Source: Pseudomonadota bacterium (lineage in GTDB: Bacteria > Pseudomonadota > Alphaproteobacteria > Rhizobiales > Rhizobiaceae). From it: 14,097 bases of DNA. A model generated the notes under the pieces. It was not told the DNA's origin, searched no databases, and was given only the letters and a program-made list of their open reading frames with translations. The DNA is taken from positions 1 through 14,097 of the forward strand of contig JAEYRU010000151.1 of the NCBI GenBank assembly GCA_023435335.1, in the 5' to 3' direction. A program made the translations under genes and the position numbers. Within the stretch, counting starts at the first letter, position 1. Every line of letters starts with the position of its first letter. Positions 6,599 to 14,062 of the stretch are shown piece by piece.

Positions 6599-7446
6599 TT
6601 ACCGCCGGTCTTCGAGAAGCTGCGGAGTTACCTCCGTGGGCGTGATCCCACCGAACTCGCGGAACTCGCGCACCATGTGCGCCTGGTCGGCATATCCAGC
6701 CTCGGCGGCGATGCCCGCCCAGCCGCCGCCGGCCCCGCGGCGGGACAGGTCCAGGGCCCGGTTGAACCTTGCCATGCGGGCAACCGCCTTCGGGCCCACG
6801 CCGACCTCGGCACGGAATCGCTCGTTGAGATGCTTGCGGCTCCAGTCCAGGCTGGCCGCCACGTCGCGCACGCGTATGTCGCCGTGGCGTGCGCGGATCG
6901 TATCGTAGGCCCAGGCGATCTCGGCACTGGCGGGGCGCGCCGCGGCAATGCGCTCGGCGACGAACGCCTCGGCCATGTCGAGCCGGCGCTCCCAGGCCGG
7001 CTCAAGCGCAAGGCGCTGGCGCAGTTCCTCGATCGCACGGTCAGCGAGATCGTCGAGCGTCACGATCCGGCTTGCCAATTCGGACATCGGCATGCCGAAG
7101 AAGCATAGGCGCCGAGCGGCGTGAAATCGATCTGCACGCACTCGGCTCCGCCGTAGGAATTGATCAGCACGAAACCGGGATGGAAACCCGAGGTGAAGCT
7201 CCAGTACCGGTCGGAGGGCGAGGGGACACGCCCGAATGCGATCTCGAAGGGTTCGGCGAAGGATATGATTAGCGGGACGACCAGCGGCGCCATCTCGGCC
7301 GAGAGATGCAGGACGTGGCCGTTCTCCCGGTAACCGACGATGCCGTCGACGAGACCTGTCAGGCGGCCGCTCGCGGGCCGGCGACAAATCTCGTAGCCGA
7401 AAGGGCCGTCGCCGGGGGCTGCGGCGGCGCCTGGTTCATTCTTCAT
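6599..7446 (-). pseudogene. AraC-family transcriptional regulator, interrupted by a one-base frameshift
   Basis: Two overlapping minus-strand frames make one AraC-type regulator. The N-terminal frame from ATG 7446 gives an effector-type domain (FGYEICRRPASG, then GIVGYRENG, SFTSGFHPGFVLINS, VQIDFTPLGAY). The other frame resumes with FFGMPMSELASRIVTLDDL and ends in a full double helix-turn-helix domain, with IRVRDVAASLDWSRKHLNERF and WAGIAAEAGYADQAHMVREF, then GITPTEV. The switch is at 7103-7104: the codon between TAT and TTC TTC has only two bases (GC). One added base would restore about 282 residues, the normal length for this class. The N-terminal part resembles the DUF6597-type regulators, a guess from appearance. 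The downstream VOC gene, 71 bases away by its original start, is its likely target. A GTG at 7515 is an alternative start. Confidence 0.8.
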
Positions 7447-7491
7447 GATTGCGGAAATCCGGCGCTTCCCATTCCGGCATTCAAACACGGT

Positions 7492-7522
7492 TCCGGCCGC
7501 GGGGTACAGGGCCACGGCCGGA
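7492..7522 (-). terminator. Hairpin between the small membrane gene and the regulator gene
   Basis: TCCGGCCG 7492-7499 and CGGCCGGA 7515-7522 form a perfect 8-bp GC-rich stem with a 15-base loop, 17 bases beyond the stop of the small membrane gene. Only a short TTT occurs downstream on the minus strand, so it may be a weak terminator or an RNA-stabilising fold. A shorter competing pairing, ACGGCC 7514-7519 with GGCCGT 7534-7539, overlaps it. Confidence 0.35.
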
Positions 7523-7538
7523 CCGGTCGTTCGGGCCG

Positions 7539-7709
7539 TCAGGCGCCTTTGAGCAGGCAGGCCACCGCGAGGACCACGTAGGCCAGGGTCATCACCCAGA
7601 ACGCGGCGACAGGGATGAAAGTGATGACATTGAGGAACATCAGCAACGCTATGATCGCAATGACAAGGGCGATGAAATACACGATCTGTGTCGGAGCATT
7701 CAGGGTCAT
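7539..7709 (-). CDS. Small two-helix membrane protein, 56 residues
   Basis: A short hydrophobic protein of unknown function. It begins MTLNAPTQ, then has a helix at about residues 9-28 (IVYFIALVIAIIALLMFLNV), a short turn containing FIPV, a second helix at about 35-53 (AAFWVMTLAYVVLAVACLL) and the end KGA. No charged residue occurs before Lys54, so insertion must be guided by the C-terminal charge. The start is well supported: GGAGGG lies 4 bases before ATG 7709, and a promoter-like pair sits 36 bases further up. It follows the TauE/SafE-type gene by 53 bases, but the promoter suggests it can be expressed alone. It resembles conserved small inner-membrane proteins that I have no name for. Confidence 0.75.
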   Translation of the reverse strand: MTLNAPTQIVYFIALVIAIIALLMFLNVITFIPVAAFWVMTLAYVVLAVACLLKGA

Positions 7710-7744
7710 AGGTCCCTCCTCAGCGAGTGATTCGCTACGACTTT

Positions 7745-7773
7745 AGTATAAATGACGCTGCGTCATATTCCAA
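7745..7773 (-). promoter_or_regulatory. Promoter of the small membrane gene with a palindrome filling its spacer
   Basis: On the minus strand TTGGAA (7773-7768) and TATACT (7750-7745) are separated by exactly 17 bases. They match the sigma-70 consensus at 4 and 5 of 6 positions. The spacer contains ATGACG-CTG-CGTCAT on plus (7752-7766), a perfect 6-3-6 palindrome that looks like a repressor or activator site. A 5-bp hairpin at 7722-7736 follows in the leader, just before the ribosome site. The -35 element and part of the palindrome overlap the 3' end of the TauE/SafE-type gene. Confidence 0.55.
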
Positions 7774-8548
7774 CGGCCTGCCGCAGTGGGTTGGTTTCAT
7801 CGAGCAGGAGCCGCGCCGCCAGCGCCAGGCAGACTGCGATCAGCAGCGGCTTGATGATCCGGGCGCCCTTGTTCATCGCGAGCGCGGCACCGAAGCGCGC
7901 TCCGACGAACTGCGCGGCCCCCATCATCAGGCCGATCTTCCAGGATACCGCGCCGACAAAGGCGAAGGCCGCGAAGCCCCCGATATTGGACGCGAAGTTG
8001 AGCAGCTTGGTGTGGGCGGTCGCCTTGAGCACGCCGTAGCCGGCAAGCGCCACGAAGGCCAGCATGAAGAACGAGCCGGTGCCCGGGCCGAAAACGCCGT
8101 CGTAAAAGCCGATCAACGGCACGACCGTCAGCCCGAACAGGAAGGGCGTCATGCGCTGCGCGCGATCGATGTCGTCCATGTTCGGCTTGAGAAGAAAGTA
8201 GAGCGCGATCGCGATCAGCAGCGGGGGCAGGGCAGCACGCAGCCATTCGCCCGGCAATAACGTGGCCAGCAGGGCGCCGGCAACCGCGCCCACCAGGGAC
8301 AGCACTGCGGAGGGAAGCTGCTTCCTGAGGTCCACATGCCCCTTGGCAGCGTAGGAAAGTGTGGCAGAGCCCGAACCGAACAGCCCCTGCAGCTTGTTGG
8401 TGCCCAGCGCCTCGACCGGGCTGAATCCAGCGAGCAGCAGGGCAGGCACCGTCACCAGCCCGCCGCCACCGGCGATCGCGTCCATGAAGCCGGCGAGAAA
8501 GGCCGCCGCGGCGAGAATGATGATGATTTCCGTCGAGAGTTCGGCCAT
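7763..8548 (-). CDS. TauE/SafE family sulfite/sulfonate exporter-like membrane protein
   Basis: A 261-residue integral membrane protein of the TauE/SafE (DUF81) family, which exports small organosulfur or organic anions. The N-terminal half has the hallmark MDAIAGGGGLVTVPALL and then LGTNKLQGLFGSGSATLSY. The second repeat carries FYDGVFGPGTGSFFML and ATAHTKLLNFASNIGG. Seven to eight hydrophobic segments can be counted. ATG 8548 is chosen because the first helix follows at once, and the added residues of the in-frame starts at 8599 and 8614 (TTG) are polar and not typical. No strong ribosome site precedes 8548, so the start is moderately sure. The substrate cannot be told; no sulfonate genes are adjacent. 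It diverges from the TerB-like gene. Confidence 0.85.
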   Translation of the reverse strand: MAELSTEIIIILAAAAFLAGFMDAIAGGGGLVTVPALLLAGFSPVEALGTNKLQGLFGSGSATLSYAAKGHVDLRKQLPSAVLSLVGAVAGALLATLLPGEWLRAALPPLLIAIALYFLLKPNMDDIDRAQRMTPFLFGLTVVPLIGFYDGVFGPGTGSFFMLAFVALAGYGVLKATAHTKLLNFASNIGGFAAFAFVGAVSWKIGLMMGAAQFVGARFGAALAMNKGARIIKPLLIAVCLALAARLLLDETNPLRQAVGI

Positions 8549-8655
8549 GAGGCGAGCCGGAGTGTTGAGGCGCTGGCGCTTCGACCATAGCAGGGGCATT
8601 TCCGCAAGCGGCAAATCCGGCTAAGGTTCGTCCGGAATTCATCGGCGACGCTGCA

Positions 8656-9093
8656 ATGGCACACGGGCTGCTGGCACGCTTGCGGGATCTGATCGAAGGC
8701 AACGCCTCGGTGAAAAGGATTGCGGACGATCCGGCGCTCATGGCAGAGCTCCTGCTGCTCTTGCGGATGGTGCTCGCGGACGGGGAGGTGGCCGAGCGCG
8801 AACTCGCGGCGCTGCGCCGGATCGCTGGGAGCTTCGGCATAGCCGGCGATGATTTCGAGCGGATGGTCGGCTATCTCGAGGACTTCGGCTTCGAAGTGTC
8901 GGCTGCCCAGGCGATCGCCGTCTTCCGCGAACTGGACAAGGAGCGCCGGGTTCTGCTTGCCCGCCATATGGCCGAAATCGCCAAGGCCGATCAGGAGTTG
9001 AGCCGGTTCGAGGTGCGCCTGCTCGCGCGTGTGGTCGACATGCTGGCTCTCGACCCCGCGGAAGTGACGGGCGGCTCCGCCCCCACTGCCTAG
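8656..9093 (+). CDS. TerB-like tellurite-resistance family protein
   Basis: A 145-residue all-helical protein of the TerB superfamily, linked to metal sensing and stress in other bacteria but without a defined reaction. It has the two-fold helical repeat with acidic metal-site motifs: LLLLRMVLADGEVAEREL near residues 33-50 and, in the second half, AEIAKADQELSRFEVRLL near 105-122. The length suits a lone TerB domain, with no fused partner. ATG 8656 gives a natural amphipathic start, though no good ribosome site precedes it. No other ter genes are in the window, so a tellurite function should not be assumed. Its TAG stop shares the bases CTAG with the stop of the convergent ABC ATPase gene. Confidence 0.8.
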   Translation: MAHGLLARLRDLIEGNASVKRIADDPALMAELLLLLRMVLADGEVAERELAALRRIAGSFGIAGDDFERMVGYLEDFGFEVSAAQAIAVFRELDKERRVLLARHMAEIAKADQELSRFEVRLLARVVDMLALDPAEVTGGSAPTA

Positions 9094-10709
9094 CCGGCCT
9101 CGGCCAGCCTCCTCGCGATGGCGCGGTGGAGATCGGGGGCGGCCTCGATCAGCAACCTTGCGGCCTCGGAATGCGGTTCGGCGAGTACCTTCTCGGTGTC
9201 GCCTTCCTCCACGAGTTGCCCGTCATGCATGACAAGGACCTGATCGGTTATGGCGCGCGCGACGGTCAGGTCGTGCGTGATGAACAGATATGCGACCTTG
9301 AGGCGCTGGTTCAGGTCAGCGAACAGGTCGAGGATCTGCGCGCGGATCGAGACGTCGAGGGCGGATACCGGCTCGTCGGCGACGATCAGCTTCGGGCGCG
9401 TGATGAGCGCGCGCGCGATCGACAGGCGCTGGCGCTGCCCGCCGGAGAACTCGTGCGGGTACTTGTCCATGTCCCTGGGTCCGAGTCCCACCTCGTGGAG
9501 CGCGCCAGCAACCAGTTCCCGGCGCTCATCGCGCGTCGGCGCCTTGTCCGCCAGATGCAGGGGCTCTGATACCAGCCGCTCGACGGTGTGGCGCGGATTG
9601 AACGAGCCGTAGGGATCCTGGAAGACCACCTGCATGTGACGCCGGGCGGGCTTCAGTTCCGTTTCGCTCTTCGTGGTCAGGTTCTCGCCCTCGAAGACGA
9701 TTTCGCCCTCCGTGGCGGGGTCGAGCGCGAGGATCATGCGGGCGAGCGTGGACTTGCCGCAGCCGGAGCGGCCGACGAGCGCCATCGACTGCCCGTGGGC
9801 CAGCGAAAAGGACACGTTGTCGACCGCGCGGAACCTGCGCCGCGGCCCGAAAAGCGGCCCACCCCGCAAAGGATAGTCGCGGGTTACGTTCTTTAGTTCC
9901 AGCAGCGGCGTTGCTTTGGTCGGCACATGCCGCCGCCGTTCCGGCACATGCATCGAGGCGCGCGCCAGCTGGCGGGTGTAGGGGTGGACCTGCTCGGAGA
10001 GCGTTCGCGCCGTTTCGCCGCTTTCCATCACCTCGCCGTGCCGCATCACGGTGATCCGGTCCGCCATGTCGGCCACCACCGCAAGGTCGTGCGAAATGAG
10101 CAGCAGGCCCATGCGGTTCTCGTCGACAAGGTCCTTCAGCAGTTCCAGAATCTGCTTCTGCAGCACCACGTCGAGAGCGGTGGTGGGTTCGTCGGCGATC
10201 AGCAGCTTCGGATTGAGGGCGCAGGCGATGGCGATGACCACGCGCTGGCGCTGGCCGCCGGAAAGCTCGTGGGGATAGCGCTCCAGCGGGAACTGCTTCT
10301 GCGGCAGGCCGACCCGGTCGAGTATCTTGCGCGCCCGCGCCTCGGCGTCGGCGCGGTTGGCGCCGGTGTGCCAGCGGATACCTTCCGCCACCTGCTCGCC
10401 GATCGTCTTGACCGGGTTGAGTGCGGTCATGGGTTCCTGGAACACCATGCCGATATCGTCGCCGCGCAGGCGGTTCATTGCCGGTTCGGGAGCGGCGAGG
10501 ATGTCGATCCCGTCGAAGGTGATGCGGCCCGCGGGGCTCGCCCCCTGCGGCAGCAGCTTCATCACGGCGAGCGCCGTCATCGACTTGCCGGAACCGGACT
10601 CGCCGACGAGACCAAGCACCTCGCCCGCCTCGATCGTGAGGTCGACGTCCTTCAGGATCGGCATTGCGCCGATCGACAGCCGCAGGTTCTCGATCTCCAG
10701 CAGGCTCAT
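9090..10709 (-). CDS. Peptide-type ABC transporter, fused double ATP-binding protein (DppD-DppF type)
   Basis: A 539-residue cytoplasmic ATPase with two complete nucleotide-binding domains in one chain, powering the importer encoded upstream. Domain one has Walker A GESGSGKS (36-43), the Q-loop at Gln91, LSGGQ (149-153), Walker B LLIADE (169-174) and the switch His207. Its C-terminal oligopeptide-type extension has VHPYTRQLA near 241-249. Domain two has GRSGCGKS (313-320), Gln364, FSGGQ (421-425), Walker B LIVADE (441-446) and His479. All catalytic residues are present in both halves. The arrangement is that of GsiA-like fused proteins. ATG 10709 overlaps the preceding permease stop as ATGA, which favours it over longer starts. 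Dipeptide, oligopeptide, glutathione or opine substrates are all possible. Confidence 0.93.
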   Translation of the reverse strand: MSLLEIENLRLSIGAMPILKDVDLTIEAGEVLGLVGESGSGKSMTALAVMKLLPQGASPAGRITFDGIDILAAPEPAMNRLRGDDIGMVFQEPMTALNPVKTIGEQVAEGIRWHTGANRADAEARARKILDRVGLPQKQFPLERYPHELSGGQRQRVVIAIACALNPKLLIADEPTTALDVVLQKQILELLKDLVDENRMGLLLISHDLAVVADMADRITVMRHGEVMESGETARTLSEQVHPYTRQLARASMHVPERRRHVPTKATPLLELKNVTRDYPLRGGPLFGPRRRFRAVDNVSFSLAHGQSMALVGRSGCGKSTLARMILALDPATEGEIVFEGENLTTKSETELKPARRHMQVVFQDPYGSFNPRHTVERLVSEPLHLADKAPTRDERRELVAGALHEVGLGPRDMDKYPHEFSGGQRQRLSIARALITRPKLIVADEPVSALDVSIRAQILDLFADLNQRLKVAYLFITHDLTVARAITDQVLVMHDGQLVEEGDTEKVLAEPHSEAARLLIEAAPDLHRAIARRLAEAG

Positions 10710-11569
10710 CGTTCGCGCCTCAGCCGGGGATCGAGTACGTCGCGCAGCCCGTCGCCGAGCAGGTTGAGCCCGAGCACAGTGATGACGATGGCGAGGCCGG
10801 GGAAGATGGCGAGATGGGGCGCCACCATCATGCGCGTCTGCGCGTCGAACAGCATGCGGCCCCACGACACCATCGGCGGCTGGGCCCCGAGGCCGAGATA
10901 GGAAAGGCTGGCTTCGGCCAGGATGCCCAGAGCGAACTGGATCGTGCCCTGCACCAGTAGCATCGAGGCGATGTTGGGCAGGATGTGTTCGACCGTAATC
11001 AGTGCCTTACCTTTTCCGGCGGCGCGCGCCGCCAGGATGTACTCTCGTGGCCACAGCGCCAGCGCGCCGGCCCGCGCCACGCGCGCGAAGACGGGCACGT
11101 TGAAGATGCCGATGGCGATGATCGCGTTGACGGCGCCGGGGCCGAAGACGGCGGTGATCATGATTGCCGAGAGGAGCGCGGGAAAGGCGAAGACGAGATC
11201 GTTGAAACGCATCAGCGCCTCGTCCACGAGGCCGCCGCGGGCCGCCGCCCAGCATCCCAGCGGAACGCCGATGCCCATGCCGATCACCACGGCCACGACC
11301 GCGACGGCGATCGAATTGCGCGCCCCGATCATGATCATGGACAGGATGTCCCGCCCGAAATGGTCCGTGCCGAATGGATGCGTCGCCGAAAGGCCCTGCA
11401 TCCGGTTGGCGACGATCAGGTTGGTGATGTCGTACGGCGTCCAGATGAAGGAGACGAGCGCCATCAGCGCCACGATGACGGTGATCGCCAGCCCGGTGAC
11501 GAAGGACCGGTTGGCGAGCGCCTGGCGCAGCCAGTGCTGCGGCGTGTCGACGGCGGGATCGAGGCTCAT
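10706..11569 (-). CDS. Peptide-type ABC transporter permease (DppC type)
   Basis: A 287-residue inner-membrane permease of the DppC/OppC class. An N-terminal helix (residues 22-43) precedes the characteristic segment HPFGTDHFGRDILSMIMIGAR (64-84, given by its key residues), which marks DppC-type proteins. The binding-protein-dependent permease domain follows, with the ATPase-coupling EAA loop at about 176-200 (EYILAARAAGKGKALITVEH). The end SYLGLGAQPPMVSWGRML and then NLLGDGLRDVLDPRLRR is standard. The start at 11569 overlaps the stop of the upstream permease as ATGA, and its own stop overlaps the ATPase start the same way, which indicates coupled translation. It pairs with the other permease to form the channel. 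Confidence 0.93.
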   Translation of the reverse strand: MSLDPAVDTPQHWLRQALANRSFVTGLAITVIVALMALVSFIWTPYDITNLIVANRMQGLSATHPFGTDHFGRDILSMIMIGARNSIAVAVVAVVIGMGIGVPLGCWAAARGGLVDEALMRFNDLVFAFPALLSAIMITAVFGPGAVNAIIAIGIFNVPVFARVARAGALALWPREYILAARAAGKGKALITVEHILPNIASMLLVQGTIQFALGILAEASLSYLGLGAQPPMVSWGRMLFDAQTRMMVAPHLAIFPGLAIVITVLGLNLLGDGLRDVLDPRLRRER

Positions 11570-12513
11570 CCGCGCGCCCTCAACCGCGGGTCGACCGCTG
11601 CGTAGGCAAGGTCGACGATCAGGTTGACGATCACAACGCTGGCGACGAGCAACATTACCACCCCTTCCACCACGATCAGGTCGCGCTGCGTGATCGACTG
11701 GAACACGAGACGGCCCAGCCCCGGCAGGTAGAAGACGTTCTCGATAATGATGGTGCCGGCGAGCAGGAACGCGAATTGCAGGCCCATGATGGTCAGCACG
11801 GGAATCAGCGCGTTGCGCAGGGCATGCCGCCACAGCACGTAGCGCCGCGGCATGCCCTTGGCGCGCGCGGTGCGGATATAGTCCTCGCCGAGCACTTCGA
11901 GCATGGCCGAGCGGGTGACGCGCGACAGGATCGCGGCCTGCGGCAGGGCGAGCGCGATGGAGGGCAGGATCAGCGCCTTCAGGCCGGGCCAGAGGCCGCC
12001 GCCCCACCCGGGAAAGCCGCCTGCCGGCACAAGCCGCAGCCAGACCGCGAACACATAGACCAGCAGCAGCGCGAACCAGAAATTGGGAACCGCGACGCCG
12101 ATCTGGGTGACGCCCATCACCGCGGTGTCGCCAATCCTGCCGCGGCGGGCGGCTGCGAACATGCCGACCGGGATCGCGATCACGGTCGACAGCGTCAGCG
12201 AGATGAGCGCCAGCGGGAGCGAGACGATCGCGCGCTCCCCGATCAACTCGATGACGGGGGACGAATAGGTGAAGGAGCGACCGAAATCGCCGACGAACAG
12301 CCCTCCGATCCACGTGAAGTAGCGGATGACCGCCGGCTGATCGAGCCCCATCTGCTGCCGCAGCGCCTGCAGCGCCTGCTCGTTCGCGTTCATTCCGAGC
12401 ATCAGCTGCGCCGGGTCGCCGGGCAGGATCTCCATGACCGAGAAGACCACGAGCGACGCCAGCAACAGCGTAGCCAGCCCGCTCACCAGGCGTTTTGCGA
12501 GAAAGGAGGTCAT
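11566..12513 (-). CDS. Peptide-type ABC transporter permease (DppB type)
   Basis: A 315-residue inner-membrane permease of the DppB/OppB class. It starts with MTSFLAKRLVSG and a first helix ending in FSVMEILPGDPAQ (24-36), the typical DppB opening. LRQQMGLDQP, RYFTWIGGLFVGDFGRSF and AVPNFWFALLL follow. The EAA loop lies near 210-233 (EDYIRTARAKGMPRRY), and the C-terminal IIENVFYLPGLGRL and AYAAVDPRLR complete the domain. About six helices can be seen. ATG 12513 fits the family's N-terminus, but no Shine-Dalgarno sequence lies before it. A 14-bp hairpin stands 19 bases upstream, between this gene and the binding-protein gene, and may limit its expression. Confidence 0.93.
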   Translation of the reverse strand: MTSFLAKRLVSGLATLLLASLVVFSVMEILPGDPAQLMLGMNANEQALQALRQQMGLDQPAVIRYFTWIGGLFVGDFGRSFTYSSPVIELIGERAIVSLPLALISLTLSTVIAIPVGMFAAARRGRIGDTAVMGVTQIGVAVPNFWFALLLVYVFAVWLRLVPAGGFPGWGGGLWPGLKALILPSIALALPQAAILSRVTRSAMLEVLGEDYIRTARAKGMPRRYVLWRHALRNALIPVLTIMGLQFAFLLAGTIIIENVFYLPGLGRLVFQSITQRDLIVVEGVVMLLVASVVIVNLIVDLAYAAVDPRLRARG

Positions 12514-12532
12514 GCGCGCTTGCTTGCGAAAC

Positions 12533-12570
12533 GAATCCGCCCCGGAGCGCGAGGCATCCGGGGCGGATTC
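12533..12570 (-). promoter_or_regulatory. Strong intercistronic hairpin between binding-protein and permease genes
   Basis: GAATCCGCCCCGGA 12533-12546 and TCCGGGGCGGATTC 12557-12570 are perfect 14-base inverted arms with a ten-base loop. On the minus strand it begins 13 bases after the binding-protein stop. It is followed only by GTTTCG, so it is not a classical terminator. As known for many ABC operons, such a fold can protect the upstream mRNA and partly stop transcription, giving more binding protein than permease. Confidence 0.65.
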
Positions 12571-12583
12571 CGTTGCGGGACGG

Positions 12584-14062
12584 TCAGTCCACCCACTTCA
12601 CTTCGGTCAGGTCCGTCGCCTGGACCGGCGAGTTCTCCCACATGCCCTCGAGCTTGGCGTCCCAAACGCCCACCTTGGCGAGCTGGAAGAGGAAGCCGAC
12701 CACGGCGTCGTCGGCGAGGATCTTCTGCGCCTGGCCATAAAGCTCGTTGCGCCTGGCGTCGTCGGAGGTGACGGACAGTTCCTCGATCACCTTGTTGAAT
12801 TCCGGGTTCTCGTACTGGAAGTAGTAGTCAGGCCGCGAATAGATGTCGATGTCGTTGGGCTCCGTGTGGGAGACGATCGAAAGGTCGTAGTTCTTGCCCT
12901 TGAACACCTGCTCCAGCCAGTCGGCCCATTCGAGCGGAATGATCTCCAGGTCGATCCCGACCGCGCGAAGCTGCGAGGCGATCACCTGGCCGCCTTCGCG
13001 GGCGTAGGCCGGGGGCGGCAGCTTCAGCGTTGCCTTGATGCCGCCGGAATGGCCGGCTTCGGCGAGCAGGGCCTTGGCTTTCTCGGGATCGTAGGGATAG
13101 GTGCCGGTGAGGTCGACATAGGCGGCGTTGCCCGGCGAGAAATGCGAGCCGATCGGCGTGCCCAACCCGGTGCCGTTGCCCGCGATGATCTCCTCGCGGT
13201 TGAGCGCATGGGCGATCGCCTGGCGAACCTTGAGATCGTCAAAGGGCGGCTGCTTGTTGTTGATCGACAGCACCGTCTCGCCTTCGGTCGAGCCGATCAC
13301 CACCTCGAAGCGCGGGTCGGACTGGACCTGCGGCAGCGCGTCGCCGACGGGCATGTTCGGGAATGCATGCACGTCGCCCGAAAGCAGCGCCGGGATGGCG
13401 GCAGCGGCATCCGGGATTATGCGGAACTCGGCCTTGTCGAGCGCCACCGGCTCACCCCAGTAGTCGGGGTTCTTGACGATGGTGACCGAAGAACCCTTCG
13501 CCCAGTTTTCGAACTTGAATGGGCCGGTGCCGATCGGCTTTTCCTTGTTGCCGTCGGCGGATTCGGGCGCAACGATGACGGCGTCGCCCCAGCCCATATT
13601 GTAGAGGAAGTTGCCCTGCGGCTGCTTCAGCGTCACCTTCACGGTTGCGGGATCCACCACCTCGACCGTGTCGATCTGCGCGAACAGCCCCTTCTGTGCA
13701 TTGGTGGAATCGTCGGCGCGGGCACGGTCGAGCGAGAACTTCACATCCTCCGCGTCGAAATCGCTGCCGTCGTGGAATTTCACGCCGGTGTGCAGTTTGA
13801 ACGTATAGGTCTTGCCGTCGTCGCTGATTTCCCAGCTCTCAGCCAGGGCGGGAAGCACCTCGCCGCTGCGGCCGATCCGCGTCAGCCCCTCGAAAACATT
13901 GGCATAGACGACCTCGTCGATCGCGGCGGCGGCGCCTGCGGTGGGGTCGAGATGCGGCGGCTCAAGCACAACGCCGATAACGACGTCGGTGCGCGCGGCC
14001 TCGGCAGCGCCCGCCGCCAGCGCCAGCGCGCCGGCCAGCATGAGAGTCTTCAGCATTTTCAT
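12584..14062 (-). CDS. Peptide-type ABC transporter periplasmic substrate-binding protein (SBP family 5)
   Basis: A 492-residue extracellular solute-binding protein of family 5, which binds peptides, opines, nickel chelates or similar ligands in the periplasm. It has a signal peptide, MKMLKTLMLAGALALAAGAAEA, here noted by its Lys2/Lys5 charges, hydrophobic core and AEA cleavage site near residue 22. No lipobox cysteine is present, so it should be soluble. Family landmarks are EPPHLDPTAG, YANVFEGLTR, PALAESWEISDDGKTYTF, GVKFHDGSDFDAEDVKFSLD, PIGTGPFKFE and VRQAIAHALNREEII. ATG 14062 is preferred over the upstream ATG at 14095, because it opens the signal peptide and has GGAG 8 bases before it. 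It is the first gene of the importer operon. The ligand is unknown. Confidence 0.92.
   Translation of the reverse strand: MKMLKTLMLAGALALAAGAAEAARTDVVIGVVLEPPHLDPTAGAAAAIDEVVYANVFEGLTRIGRSGEVLPALAESWEISDDGKTYTFKLHTGVKFHDGSDFDAEDVKFSLDRARADDSTNAQKGLFAQIDTVEVVDPATVKVTLKQPQGNFLYNMGWGDAVIVAPESADGNKEKPIGTGPFKFENWAKGSSVTIVKNPDYWGEPVALDKAEFRIIPDAAAAIPALLSGDVHAFPNMPVGDALPQVQSDPRFEVVIGSTEGETVLSINNKQPPFDDLKVRQAIAHALNREEIIAGNGTGLGTPIGSHFSPGNAAYVDLTGTYPYDPEKAKALLAEAGHSGGIKATLKLPPPAYAREGGQVIASQLRAVGIDLEIIPLEWADWLEQVFKGKNYDLSIVSHTEPNDIDIYSRPDYYFQYENPEFNKVIEELSVTSDDARRNELYGQAQKILADDAVVGFLFQLAKVGVWDAKLEGMWENSPVQATDLTEVKWVD

Noticed and set aside
6484..7446. Programmed ribosomal frameshifting in the regulator or VOC gene.
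   Set aside because: No slippery heptamer with a following stimulatory fold was seen at either site, and these families are not known to use it; simple base loss explains both.
8549..8655. Promoters for the divergent exporter and TerB-like genes.
   Set aside because: Only poor matches such as TTGAGG with TAGCAG at 17-base spacing; not strong enough to list.
9927..10901. A 324-codon plus-strand frame opposite the ABC ATPase.
   Set aside because: His/Arg/Gln-rich shadow sequence; the opposite strand carries complete Walker and signature motifs.
11776..12771. A 331-codon plus-strand frame opposite the DppB-type permease.
   Set aside because: No recognisable domain and extreme Arg/Asp/Gln content; shadow of the permease, and it crosses the intercistronic hairpin.
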